Below the pieces are notes generated by a model that saw only the letters and a list, made by a program, of their open reading frames with translations, had not been told where the DNA came from and did no database searches. 64,000 nucleotides of DNA from Bog-756 sp049517675 (GTDB taxonomy: Bacteria > Actinomycetota > Acidimicrobiia > Acidimicrobiales > RAAP-2): contig JBEKRV010000016.1 in the NCBI GenBank assembly GCA_049517675.1, forward strand, positions 4,277 through 68,276, read 5' to 3'. Shown one piece after another: positions 27,135 through 35,010 of this stretch (the stretch's first letter is position 1; each line of letters starts with the position of its first letter). Position numbers and translations under genes: made by a program.

Positions 27135-29447
27135 ATGCCCGACAAGGCGAGCTTCCGACACACTGACGATGTGGACCCGGTACCGGACGCCCCTCCGGCC
27201 GACCCGTCGCGGCGTCGCCTGGACCCGACGAGCCTGGGCTATCTGATCGGACCGATCGCCTTCGTCGCCGTCCTGGTGCTCATGCGCTTCCACTTCGTCG
27301 TCCACGAATCGGTCTGGATCTGGCTCGGCATCTTCATTGCCATCCCGGTCACCAATCTGTACGTGGACCATCTCCACTCGACCCATCCGTCCACCATCTC
27401 GTTCCACCTCCGCCTGGCCACCCAGATCGCCTCGGTCACCGCGGTGATCTACCTGACCGGCTGGGGACCCGTCCTGTGGGGGGCGTACGCCTTCGTGGCC
27501 CTCGAGGTCATCGCCCAGAGCGGCTCCTGGGCGTGGCGGCCGGTGGCCCTCTGGAGTCTGTCGGCCATGGCGATCGGCGAGCTGTTCATCTGGCTGGGCT
27601 GGTTCCCGTGCACCCTCTCCTTCGCCCGGGCGACGGCCATCACCCTCATGGGTGTGTTCGTCCTGGCGTTCGTGATCCGCATGGCCGGAGCCATCATCGA
27701 GCAGAAGGAGGGGGCGGAGGTCGCCGTCCGACTGAGCGAGGACCGGTTCCGGTCGCTGATCCAGAATTCGTCCGACGTCACGATGATCATCGGCCCGGAC
27801 GGGATGTACCGCTACCTCTCGCCGGCCGTCGCGGAACTCCTCGGTTACGAGCCCGGTGCGCTCGTCGGCACCGAAGCCACCAGCTACGTCCATCCGGACG
27901 ACGCCGACGTGGTGCGCCGGCGCCTCGGTCCGGAATTCCAGGCCTCGTCGGACACCGCCGTACTCGAATTCCGCATGATCCGTGCGGACGGCACCCCGCG
28001 GGACGTCGAGGCCGTGGTCTCGAACCAGATCGAACGTCCGGCGGTCGGCGGCTACGTCGCCAATGTCCGGGACGTGACGGAGCGGAAGAAGTTCGAGGAC
28101 CTGCTCTCGCACCGTGCGCTCCACGATCCGCTGACCGGGTTGGCCAACCGGCAGCTCATCCTCGATCGGACCGACCGGATGCTCGCCCGGGCCCGACGCG
28201 ACGGCCAACCGGTGGCCGCGCTCTTCGTCGACCTCGACAACTTCAAGGACGCCAACGACTCGTTGGGGCACGAGGCTGGGGACCGCCTGCTCCAGTCGGT
28301 GGCCAGCCGGTTCGTCGGACTGCTCCGGACGAGCGACACCGTCGGCCGCCTCGGTGGTGACGAATTCGTGATCCTGGCCGAGGGCGTGTCCCTGGCCGAC
28401 GGACCGAAGTCGATCGCCGAGCGCATCCGCCATGTCCTGCGTGCCCCCTTCTTCATCGAGGGGTTCGAGAACATCCCGATCACGGTCACCGCCAGCATCG
28501 GCATCGCCGTCGGGGACCGTCAGTGCGCACAGGATCTCCTGCGTGACGCGGACATCGCGCTGTACCGGGCCAAGGGCGCGGGGCGCGACCAGTTCGTCGT
28601 GTTCCAGGAAGCCATGCACGTGGCGGCCAGCGACCGTCTCACCCTACGGACCGAGCTCGACTCGGCCCTGGCCTCCCGGGAATTCCGGCTCCTGTACCAG
28701 CCCATCTTCGACCTCGAAGAGATGCAGATGCGCGGTGTCGAGGCGCTCATCCGCTGGCAGCACCCGACGAAGGGGATCCTGACGCCGGACCGGTTCATCC
28801 ACGTGCTCGAGGACAGCGGTGACATCGTGGACGTCGGTCGATGGGTCCTGGACGAGGCATGCCGGCAGCTCGCGGTCTGGCAGTCGGTCGGGCAGGACCT
28901 CACCATGTCCGTCAACGTCTCGATGCGCCAGCTCGACTCGAACGAGTTCGTCGGCCACGTCCGCAGCGCGCTCGACACCTACGGCCTCGACCCGACCTCG
29001 CTCATCATCGAGATCACCGAGTCCGTCCTCATGAAGGACGCCAACGCCACCGTCTCCCGTCTCCACCGTCTGAAGGACCTCGGCGTGAAGCTGGCCATCG
29101 ACGACTTCGGGACGGGGTACTCGTCGCTGGCCTACCTCCGCCAGTTCCCGGTCGACGTGTTGAAGATCGACCGGAGTTTCGTGTCGGAGATGAGCGGCTC
29201 GCCCGACGCGGCGGCGCTGATCCACACCCTGGTCGAGCTCGGGCACACCCTTGGCCTCGTCACCCTGGCCGAGGGGATCGAGCAGCCGAGCCAGATCGAG
29301 GGGCTCCGGAGCGAGCGGTGCCAGCACGGGCAGGGCTTCCTGTTCTCCCGTCCGGTCATCGCCTCCGAGATCGAGAAGCTCTTCGTCCGCATCGATCCCG
29401 ACGGCGCGCTGCTCGCCAGCGGGGCACCGCCGGCCCCCGGACAGTAG
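27135..29447 (+). CDS. Membrane PAS-GGDEF-EAL cyclic-di-GMP protein, paralogue
   Basis: A 770-residue paralogue of the protein at 10078-12411, similar along its whole length including the membrane sensor (YLIGPIAFVAVLVLMRFHF; VIYLTGWGPVLWGAYAFVAL). About five helices (residues 35-190) precede a PAS domain (about 205-330). The cyclase has GGDEF at 407-411 and an RTSD inhibitory site; the phosphodiesterase has EAL at 536-538 (RGVEALIRWQHP) and DDFGTGYSS. Both domains should be competent. A purine tract GGGGGAGAG precedes the ATG; an in-frame GTG at 27111 is an alternative start but lies in the palindrome. Together with its paralogue it suggests an ancient duplication followed by relocation within 17 kb. 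Confidence 0.92.
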   Translation: MPDKASFRHTDDVDPVPDAPPADPSRRRLDPTSLGYLIGPIAFVAVLVLMRFHFVVHESVWIWLGIFIAIPVTNLYVDHLHSTHPSTISFHLRLATQIASVTAVIYLTGWGPVLWGAYAFVALEVIAQSGSWAWRPVALWSLSAMAIGELFIWLGWFPCTLSFARATAITLMGVFVLAFVIRMAGAIIEQKEGAEVAVRLSEDRFRSLIQNSSDVTMIIGPDGMYRYLSPAVAELLGYEPGALVGTEATSYVHPDDADVVRRRLGPEFQASSDTAVLEFRMIRADGTPRDVEAVVSNQIERPAVGGYVANVRDVTERKKFEDLLSHRALHDPLTGLANRQLILDRTDRMLARARRDGQPVAALFVDLDNFKDANDSLGHEAGDRLLQSVASRFVGLLRTSDTVGRLGGDEFVILAEGVSLADGPKSIAERIRHVLRAPFFIEGFENIPITVTASIGIAVGDRQCAQDLLRDADIALYRAKGAGRDQFVVFQEAMHVAASDRLTLRTELDSALASREFRLLYQPIFDLEEMQMRGVEALIRWQHPTKGILTPDRFIHVLEDSGDIVDVGRWVLDEACRQLAVWQSVGQDLTMSVNVSMRQLDSNEFVGHVRSALDTYGLDPTSLIIEITESVLMKDANATVSRLHRLKDLGVKLAIDDFGTGYSSLAYLRQFPVDVLKIDRSFVSEMSGSPDAAALIHTLVELGHTLGLVTLAEGIEQPSQIEGLRSERCQHGQGFLFSRPVIASEIEKLFVRIDPDGALLASGAPPAPGQ

Positions 29448-29448
29448 C

Positions 29449-29476
29449 GCCGGCCGCCGGCCGCCGGCCGCCGGCC
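29449..29476. repeat. Four tandem copies of GCCGGCC
   Basis: Exact 7-base tandem repeat, 28 bases, right after the GGDEF-EAL stop. Each unit is self-complementary, so the transcript can fold into a GC-only hairpin; it may act as a terminator or be a slippage hotspot. Confidence 0.75.
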
Positions 29477-29497
29477 CGTCCCGGCGTAGGGTGGCCC

Positions 29498-30361
29498 GTG
29501 GCTCCGGAACGCCCGCCGCAGACGGCGTACGACCGACGACGGTTCCTCGGACTGGTCCGGGCCTGCCACTTCCAGCCGACGCTGGCGGTGACGACCATGA
29601 CCACCGCCCTGGCAGCCCTGGCGGGCCGTGGGACGAGGGGCTGCGTGGTGGTCGCGCTCGCCGTGCTGGCCGGGCAGCTCTCCACCGGCTGGAGCAACGA
29701 CTGGTTCGACGCCGGACGCGACCTCGCCGTAGGTCGGACGGACAAGCCCGTCGTGTCCGGCGACGTGAGCGTCGCCACCCTGCGCCTGGCGGCCTGCAGC
29801 GCCCTGGTCGCAGCCGTCCCGCTGTCGCTGCTCTCCGGATGGCGGGCCGCCACCGTCCACCTGGTGGCCATCGGATCGGCATGGGCCTACAACCTGGGCC
29901 TCAAAGCCACCCTCGCCAGCCCCCTCCCCTACGCCGTGTCCTTCGGCCTCCTCCCGGCATTCGTGACCCTCGGACTACCGACCCATCCCTGGCCGCGGCC
30001 GGAGATGATGCTGGCCACCGCCCTGTTGGGCGTCGGCGCCCACTTCGTCAACACCCTGGCCGACCGGGAGGACGACGCCCGGTCCGGGATCACCGGGCTC
30101 CCGCAGCGCATGTCCGCCCGGGCCGCACTCCTGTGCGGGGTGGTCCTGCTCGCGTCCTGTGCGTTCACCATCTGGGTCATCGGCGGCAGCGCCAGGGCGG
30201 CGCAGACGGTACTGCTGTGCGCCTCCCTCGGAGCCGCCGCCATGGTGGTGGTCACCACGATGCGGTCCAAGCCACGTACCGCGTGGTCCTGGACGCTGGT
30301 CACCGTGCTCGGGTGCCTGGCGATGTTCGCCGTCTCGCGGCCGTCCCTGGTGTCCGGCTGA
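29498..30361 (+). CDS. UbiA-family prenyltransferase
   Basis: A 287-residue integral membrane enzyme with about eight helices that transfers a prenyl group to an aromatic or similar acceptor. The first Asp-rich motif is NDWFDAGRDLAVGRTDKPV (about residues 66-84); the second is NTLADREDDARSG (about 185-197). Both Mg-diphosphate sites are intact. MenA-like (menaquinone), UbiA and heme-O synthases share this fold; the neighbours do not decide between them. The GTG start follows a TAGGGT box by five bases with no Shine-Dalgarno, as in leaderless genes. Confidence 0.85.
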   Translation: MAPERPPQTAYDRRRFLGLVRACHFQPTLAVTTMTTALAALAGRGTRGCVVVALAVLAGQLSTGWSNDWFDAGRDLAVGRTDKPVVSGDVSVATLRLAACSALVAAVPLSLLSGWRAATVHLVAIGSAWAYNLGLKATLASPLPYAVSFGLLPAFVTLGLPTHPWPRPEMMLATALLGVGAHFVNTLADREDDARSGITGLPQRMSARAALLCGVVLLASCAFTIWVIGGSARAAQTVLLCASLGAAAMVVVTTMRSKPRTAWSWTLVTVLGCLAMFAVSRPSLVSG

Positions 30362-30382
30362 CGGGCAGCGGCTGCCGCCCGC

Positions 30383-31138
30383 TCACGCGCCGGGGAAGAC
30401 CGCCCGGAGCTCGTCGAGATCGGCCGACCCGCTGGTGGGCGGGGTGTGCCCGGGGTCGAGCCGTCCGTAGACGAGGCGGACGAACGCCTCGGCGGGCAGT
30501 CGGAGGTCGGGCGCGTCCACGGATTCGCTGGCGGACAGCGCCACCTCGTCGGGCCCCAGTACCACGGCGATCGTCCGCTCGGGCCCCGTCGTCGCCACCA
30601 TGATCGTGCGGGCCCGGTCGAGCGGCCTCCCGGTGAACCGGGCGAACATCTGCAGGTTGTCGACGATGCAGTCGACCGCCTCCGGCGCCACCGTCGCCGC
30701 CGGGTCGAAGGTGACCTCGATGTCCCACAGGTGCAGCGCGTGCTCGTTCAGCCGGAGACCCACGAAACCGTCCAGGTCGAAGGTCATCGGACCCATGGCG
30801 AAGCGGAACCTGTCCCGCTCGGCACCGGTGAGCCCGAGGAGCCGGTCGAGCAGGTCCCGATCCGAGACCAGGGCGTCGGCGGCCTGGGCCTCCGGGGACT
30901 TGCCGTTCCACACGTCCCACACCGCCTGGGCCGCGTCGTCCGGCGTCTCCACCCCGGCCAGGGTGTCGTCGAGCCGTCGACGGAGGATCACGGCTCCGGA
31001 CCCCAGATGGGACAGGACATCGGCGACCGTCCACTCGGTCGGGTAGGCCGGATCGCCGAGACGGGCCGGATCGAGTCCGTCCACCACGGCGTGCAGCCGG
31101 TCGACGGAGTTGCGGAGTGCCTCGAGTCGATCCGTCAT
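30383..31138 (-). CDS. Maleylpyruvate-isomerase-family protein (mycothiol-dependent type)
   Basis: A 251-residue protein. The N-terminal DinB-like part has WTVADVLSHLGSGAVILRRR (about residues 39-58), where His is the expected metal ligand, and LRLNEHALHLWDIEVTFDP (about 133-151) with two further His. A C-terminal SCP2-like part (ALHLWDIEVTF onward to RLVYGRLDPGHTPP) follows. This architecture is the mycothiol-dependent maleylpyruvate isomerase/TIGR03083 type common in actinobacteria. AAGGA lies five bases before the ATG. No aromatic catabolism genes are nearby, so the true substrate is open. Confidence 0.83.
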   Translation of the reverse strand: MTDRLEALRNSVDRLHAVVDGLDPARLGDPAYPTEWTVADVLSHLGSGAVILRRRLDDTLAGVETPDDAAQAVWDVWNGKSPEAQAADALVSDRDLLDRLLGLTGAERDRFRFAMGPMTFDLDGFVGLRLNEHALHLWDIEVTFDPAATVAPEAVDCIVDNLQMFARFTGRPLDRARTIMVATTGPERTIAVVLGPDEVALSASESVDAPDLRLPAEAFVRLVYGRLDPGHTPPTSGSADLDELRAVFPGA

Positions 31139-31300
31139 CCTGGTCCTTCCGTCGTCCCCGGTCGTAGCGCGGCTGTCGCGCCCGGCCGCTTGCAGAGTAC
31201 CGCCGCATTCCGGACGCGGGGCGACCGCGGCGGCCCGATACCGCGCGGATCGGGACCTTCTCCTCTTCATCGGACGCGGCCCGATCCCTATGCTCGCCGT

Positions 31301-31557
31301 TGAAGGATCCACCAGGATCCGGAAGGAGCTGCCTATGCGAAGACGCAGAGGTTGCCCGTTCTGAGAACGGACGGCGAGGGATCGACGGGGTAGTCGGCCG
31401 TAGGCCCAGGATGGCCGAGTGCAGATCGTCCGCCACGGCGGACCCTGCGAGGACAGGAACGTAAGGAGTTCCCTGGTTGCCACTCCCCACCGCAGCCCGC
31501 TCTCGGAGTACAACAAGAGCCGAGCGCCCGATCCCCGCCGATCTGTGGGACGGGCGC
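31301..31557 (+). ncRNA. Candidate structured leader or non-coding RNA
   Basis: The region 31139-31705 between two divergent genes has no convincing protein gene. On the plus strand, after a TATGCT box (31289-31294), there are several hairpins: GGATCC/GGATCC (31305-31320), CAG-TCC/GGA-CTG with a GGAA loop (31313-31331), CCGTTC/GAACGG (31356-31370), TCGGCC/GGCCGA (31394-31418), GTCCGC/GCGGAC (31428-31443), GGAAC/GTTCC (31456-31472) and GCGCCCG/CGGGCGC with inner TCCC/GGGA (31524-31557). I could not match it to RNase P, tmRNA or SRP RNA. Boundaries and strand are provisional. Confidence 0.3.
31335..31364 (+). CDS. Putative nine-residue arginine-rich leader peptide
   Basis: A tiny reading frame, MRRRRGCPF, has AAGGAG six bases before its ATG, one of the best ribosome sites in the window. 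Four consecutive Arg codons include CGA and two AGA, rare in such GC-rich genomes. The Shine-Dalgarno sequence is part of a hairpin (31313-31331), and the stop codon TGA is exactly the loop of the next hairpin (31356-31370). This is the architecture of an attenuator leader, but no regulated gene starts until 31706. Too short for coding statistics. Confidence 0.3.
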   Translation: MRRRRGCPF

Positions 31558-31705
31558 CCGCTCGCGTCCGGACCCGGGTCGGGTGCGTCCGCGCCGCGGT
31601 CCGGGCGCCCTGCACCGGTGTTGGCTACCGTGCTCCCATGGGTGCACCCGAGGTCGCTCGACGGACACGACGGCCCGGTCCCGCGTACCGGGACGGCTGG
31701 ACCTG

Positions 31706-32500
31706 ATGGCGACGGCACGGGTCGCCTCCCTGGAGGGGAAGGTGGCGATCGTGACCGGCGCGGCACGCGGCATCGGTGCCGCCACCGCACGGCACCTGGC
31801 CGAACTCGGGGCCGCGGTGGCCGTGACCGACCGCGACGGCGACGGAGCCGGGTCGGTAGCCGCCGAACTCGACCGGGCCGGTCACCAAGCGGTCGGCCTC
31901 ACCTGTGACGTGTCCGATCCCTCCGCCGTCACCGCCATGGTCCACTCCGTGGCGCGGCGCTTCGGTGGCGTCGACCTCCTCGACCACAATGCCGCCTGGA
32001 CCGACTTCCGGACCGACCTCGACGCCGAGGAGGTCGATCTCCGGACCTGGGAGCGGGTACTGGCGACCAACGCCACCGGCGGTCTGCTCCTCGTCCGGGA
32101 GGTCATCCCGCGGATGCGGGAGCGGGGCGGGGGCTCCATCGTCTTCATCTCGTCGGGCTCCGCCTCCATCGGCGAGCACCGGCGGGTCGCCTACGGCGTG
32201 TCCAAGGCCGCCCTCGAGCAACTGGCCCGGCACGTCGCCACCCGCTACGGACGGGACCGGATCCGGTGCAACGTCGTCGCGCCCGGGTTCATCCTCACCG
32301 ATTCCGCGGCACGGGGTGTCGGTGAGGAGGGTCGTGCCCGTCTGGCCGACCAGAACCCGCTCGGGCGCCTCGGGACACCGGACGACATCGCCCGCGTGGT
32401 CGGATTCCTGCTCTCCGACGGGGCCGGCTTCGTCACCGGCCAGGTCCTCCGGGTCGACGGAGGGCTGACCGTCTCCCCCCGGCTCGCCGGTCTGGACTGA
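31706..32500 (+). CDS. Short-chain dehydrogenase/reductase
   Basis: A 264-residue classical SDR using NAD(P). The nucleotide-binding motif is VTGAARGIGAATARHLAELG (about residues 15-34); the catalytic residues are Ser in VFISSGSASIG (about 146) and Tyr/Lys in VAYGVSKAALEQLA (about 161-174). The C-terminus GAGFVTGQVLRVDGGLTVSP is typical of the FabG-like branch. It oxidises or reduces a secondary alcohol/ketone of unknown identity. The gene for an APH-like kinase follows three bases after the stop, forming an operon; such SDR-APH pairs often occur in acyl or sterol degradation clusters. Confidence 0.92.
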   Translation: MATARVASLEGKVAIVTGAARGIGAATARHLAELGAAVAVTDRDGDGAGSVAAELDRAGHQAVGLTCDVSDPSAVTAMVHSVARRFGGVDLLDHNAAWTDFRTDLDAEEVDLRTWERVLATNATGGLLLVREVIPRMRERGGGSIVFISSGSASIGEHRRVAYGVSKAALEQLARHVATRYGRDRIRCNVVAPGFILTDSAARGVGEEGRARLADQNPLGRLGTPDDIARVVGFLLSDGAGFVTGQVLRVDGGLTVSPRLAGLD

Positions 32501-32503
32501 CCC

Positions 32504-33619
32504 GTGGCGACCGGCGACGGGCATCCGCACGCGCGAGGGGCGTCCGAGGTGCTGCGCACCCCGGCCGACGTCGGTGCCGACTGGCTGACCCGGGTCCTGC
32601 AGGACCGGGGTCTCCTCGCCACCGACGCGAGGGTGACGGATCTCGGCACCACTCCCGTCGGCACCGGCCAGATGGCGGACACCGTCCGGTTCGACATCCG
32701 CTGCGAGCCCGAGGGGGCCGGACCGGCCAGCGTGGTCGGCAAGTTCGCCTCCCACGACGCCCGCAGCCGGGCCACGGGGCGGATCATGCGGGCCTACGAG
32801 GTCGAGGTGCGGTTCTATGCCGAGGTGGCCCCACGGGTGGATGCCCGGCTCCCCCGGGTCCTGTTCGCCGCGATCGACCCGGTCGACGCCTGGTTCACCC
32901 TCCTGCTCGAGGACGTCCACGATGCCGTCCCGGGGGACGAGATCGTGGGGTGCGACGCCGACGTGGCGGCCGCGGCGATCGGGCAGATGGCCGCTCTGCA
33001 CGCCCCGTGCTGGGAGGCGTCGGACCTGGCCGGCCGCACGTGGATCGACCGTTCGACGCCCGAGGGCGACGAGTTCACGGCGACTGTCGTGACCGGCGTC
33101 TTCCCCACCTTCCTCGAACGGTATGCGGACCGGCTCGACCCCGGGCACGTCGCGCTCCTCGAGGCGTTCATCCCCCGGATCCGGTCGTGGATGGGTCGCG
33201 ACCGGGGTCCGCGCACGATCGTCCACGCCGACTTCCGCCTCGACAACCTCCTGTTCTCCCCGGACCGCCCCGACCCGGTGGTGGTGGACTTCCAGACCGT
33301 CGGCTGGGGCTGCGGTGCCTACGACCTGGCCTACTTCGTCGGAGGGAGCCTCGAACCCGAGGTCCGCCGGGCCGCCGAACGGGAGCTCATCGGCTGCTAC
33401 CACGAGGCGCTGGTCGCCCGAGGGGTCACCGGATACCCGCTCGACGCGTTGCTCGTGGACTACCGCCGCGAGTGCTTCGGTGGTCTGGTGATGGCCGTGG
33501 GCGCCTCGATGATGGTCGGGCAGACCGAACGGGGCGACCGGATGTTCCTGAAGAGCGTGACCCGCCAGGCCCAGCAGGCCATCGACATCGACGCGCTGGC
33601 GGCCTTGGCGGAACCCTGA
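32504..33619 (+). CDS. Aminoglycoside-phosphotransferase-family kinase
   Basis: A 371-residue protein-kinase-like small-molecule phosphotransferase. The catalytic loop is IVHADFRLDNLLF (about residues 239-251), and the metal-binding Asp is in VVVDFQTVGWGCGAYDLAYF (about 259-278). These match the APH/EcKL/ACAD10-N group rather than true resistance enzymes; relatives phosphorylate hydroxy-acyl compounds or sterol-like alcohols. The GTG start is three bases after the SDR stop, so the two are cotranscribed. The phosphate-binding loop is less obvious by eye. Confidence 0.85.
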   Translation: MATGDGHPHARGASEVLRTPADVGADWLTRVLQDRGLLATDARVTDLGTTPVGTGQMADTVRFDIRCEPEGAGPASVVGKFASHDARSRATGRIMRAYEVEVRFYAEVAPRVDARLPRVLFAAIDPVDAWFTLLLEDVHDAVPGDEIVGCDADVAAAAIGQMAALHAPCWEASDLAGRTWIDRSTPEGDEFTATVVTGVFPTFLERYADRLDPGHVALLEAFIPRIRSWMGRDRGPRTIVHADFRLDNLLFSPDRPDPVVVDFQTVGWGCGAYDLAYFVGGSLEPEVRRAAERELIGCYHEALVARGVTGYPLDALLVDYRRECFGGLVMAVGASMMVGQTERGDRMFLKSVTRQAQQAIDIDALAALAEP

Positions 33620-33744
33620 CGGGACGACACGACTCCGGACCGCGGCCGGAGCGGGCCCACCGTGTGGGGATTACGGTTGGGGGCGACCGGGGCCGACCCG
33701 TCCGAAGCGCGGCGGGCACCCCGATTTGAACCCGAGGAGCGGCC

Positions 33745-34332
33745 ATGGACCACCAGGCACACGAGCCACCGGCCGCCCGGTCGCCCGGTCACGGCTTCGA
33801 ATTCCGGGGCATCAACCATCTGGCCCTCGTCTGCAGCGACATGGAGCGGACCGTCGATTTCTACGCCAACGTGCTGGGCATGCCGCTGGTCAAGACCATC
33901 GAGCTGCCGGCCGGCATGGGCCAGCACTTCTTCTTCGACTGTGGCGGGGGCGACACCCTCGCCTTCTTCTGGTTCCCCGACGCCCCCGACGCCGTCCCCG
34001 GTGTGTCCGCACCGACGGGCCGCCCCGACCAGGGGAGTCTCACCAGCGCCGTCGGGTCCATGAACCACGTGGCCTTCGCGGTGCCTCCCGAGTCGATCGA
34101 CGGCTACCGGGACCGTCTGCGTGCCGCCGGGATCGACTGCACCGACGTCGCCGACCACGACGACAGCGAGTGGGGCATCGCCGACGGGCCTCACCCCGGG
34201 GTGTTCGTCCGGTCCATCTACTTCCAGGACCCCGACGGGATCCTCCTCGAGTTCGCCTGCTGGACCCGGCCCCTCGGTCCGGCCGACGTCGCCCACGTGC
34301 CGGCCCGCGCCGCCGACCGGGCGCCGGCCTGA
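33745..34332 (+). CDS. VOC-family (glyoxalase/dioxygenase) protein
   Basis: A 195-residue vicinal-oxygen-chelate protein with two beta-alpha-beta-beta-beta modules. Metal ligand candidates are His in FRGINHLALVCSDM (about residue 30), His in SMNHVAFAVPPE (about 109) and Glu in DGILLEFACWTRP (about 169). A typical module sentence, FYANVLGMPLVKTIEL, follows the first. Reactions of the family include dioxygenation, isomerisation and thiol additions; this one cannot be assigned. GAGGAGC lies upstream of the ATG. The CMD-like gene starts nine bases after the stop. Confidence 0.88.
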   Translation: MDHQAHEPPAARSPGHGFEFRGINHLALVCSDMERTVDFYANVLGMPLVKTIELPAGMGQHFFFDCGGGDTLAFFWFPDAPDAVPGVSAPTGRPDQGSLTSAVGSMNHVAFAVPPESIDGYRDRLRAAGIDCTDVADHDDSEWGIADGPHPGVFVRSIYFQDPDGILLEFACWTRPLGPADVAHVPARAADRAPA

Positions 34333-34340
34333 GGACCGGG

Positions 34341-34991
34341 GTGCCCCGACTCCGGCAGGTGTCGCGTTCCGGGGCCGACGCGCCGATCGTGACCGTCATG
34401 TACGACCTCCTCTTCGAGGGTCGTGACCCGGTGGCCGAGCCCGGGACCTCGGACGGGACCCCGGGGGACTGGTGGACGGTGTTCGCCCTGGTTCCCGACG
34501 TCCTCGAGCACGCCGTCCAGGGGTTCGGCCTCTACCAGAGCCCCGAGCGCATCCTCGACCCGGCGCTGCGGGAGCTTGCCCAGGCCCGCGTCGGCTGGGC
34601 GTCGGGCAGCCAGTTCGTGTTCTCCCAGCACTGCAAGTCCCTGCGGGCCCTCGAGGTCGGCGAGGAGGCCATCGCCGCCGTCCCGCACTGGGCCGCGGCG
34701 GACTGCTTCGACGAGGTCCAACGACTCGTGCTGGCCTACACCGACTGCCTCGCCCTCGATCACGGCAGGGTCCCCGACGGACTGTTCGCCGCCCTCCGGT
34801 CCCATCTGTCCGACGAGGAGATCCTGGAGCTCACCTACATCACGACGCTCTACCTGCAGCACGCCGTCATGTCCCGGGCCCTACGCACCGAATTCGACGA
34901 CCGTCCCGAACCCGTGGTCGAGGTCCGGGTCGAGGGTGGCGACGACACCGGTGCCGGGCGGCCCGGTCACCGACCCCGTCCCGGAACCTGA
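34341..34991 (+). CDS. Carboxymuconolactone decarboxylase/AhpD-like protein
   Basis: A 216-residue helical protein of the CMD/AhpD superfamily. The central block WASGSQFVFSQHCKSLRALEVGEEAIAAV (about residues 91-119, quoted in part) keeps the F-x-x-x-QH pattern of non-redox members. The CxxC of peroxidase-type AhpD is absent and only one Cys is present there, so alkylhydroperoxidase activity is unlikely. The C-terminal half (EVQRLVLAYTDCLALDHGRV) is the usual second helical hairpin. The GTG at 34341 is nine bases after the VOC gene; an ATG at 34399 is an alternative start. Function unknown; probable partner of the VOC protein. Confidence 0.8.
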   Translation: MPRLRQVSRSGADAPIVTVMYDLLFEGRDPVAEPGTSDGTPGDWWTVFALVPDVLEHAVQGFGLYQSPERILDPALRELAQARVGWASGSQFVFSQHCKSLRALEVGEEAIAAVPHWAAADCFDEVQRLVLAYTDCLALDHGRVPDGLFAALRSHLSDEEILELTYITTLYLQHAVMSRALRTEFDDRPEPVVEVRVEGGDDTGAGRPGHRPRPGT

Positions 34992-35010
34992 TCGTCAACC
35001 GGCGGCCAAC

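Noticed and set aside
31313..31335. Signal recognition particle RNA apical loop (CCGGAAGG)
   Set aside because: The GGAA tetraloop fits, but the symmetric loop sequence and the flanking complementary arms of SRP RNA are missing.
31419..31706. 95-residue GTG frame whose stop overlaps the SDR start
   Set aside because: Highly basic, no motif, third-position GC lower than in neighbouring genes, no ribosome site; kept only as a curiosity of the structured region.
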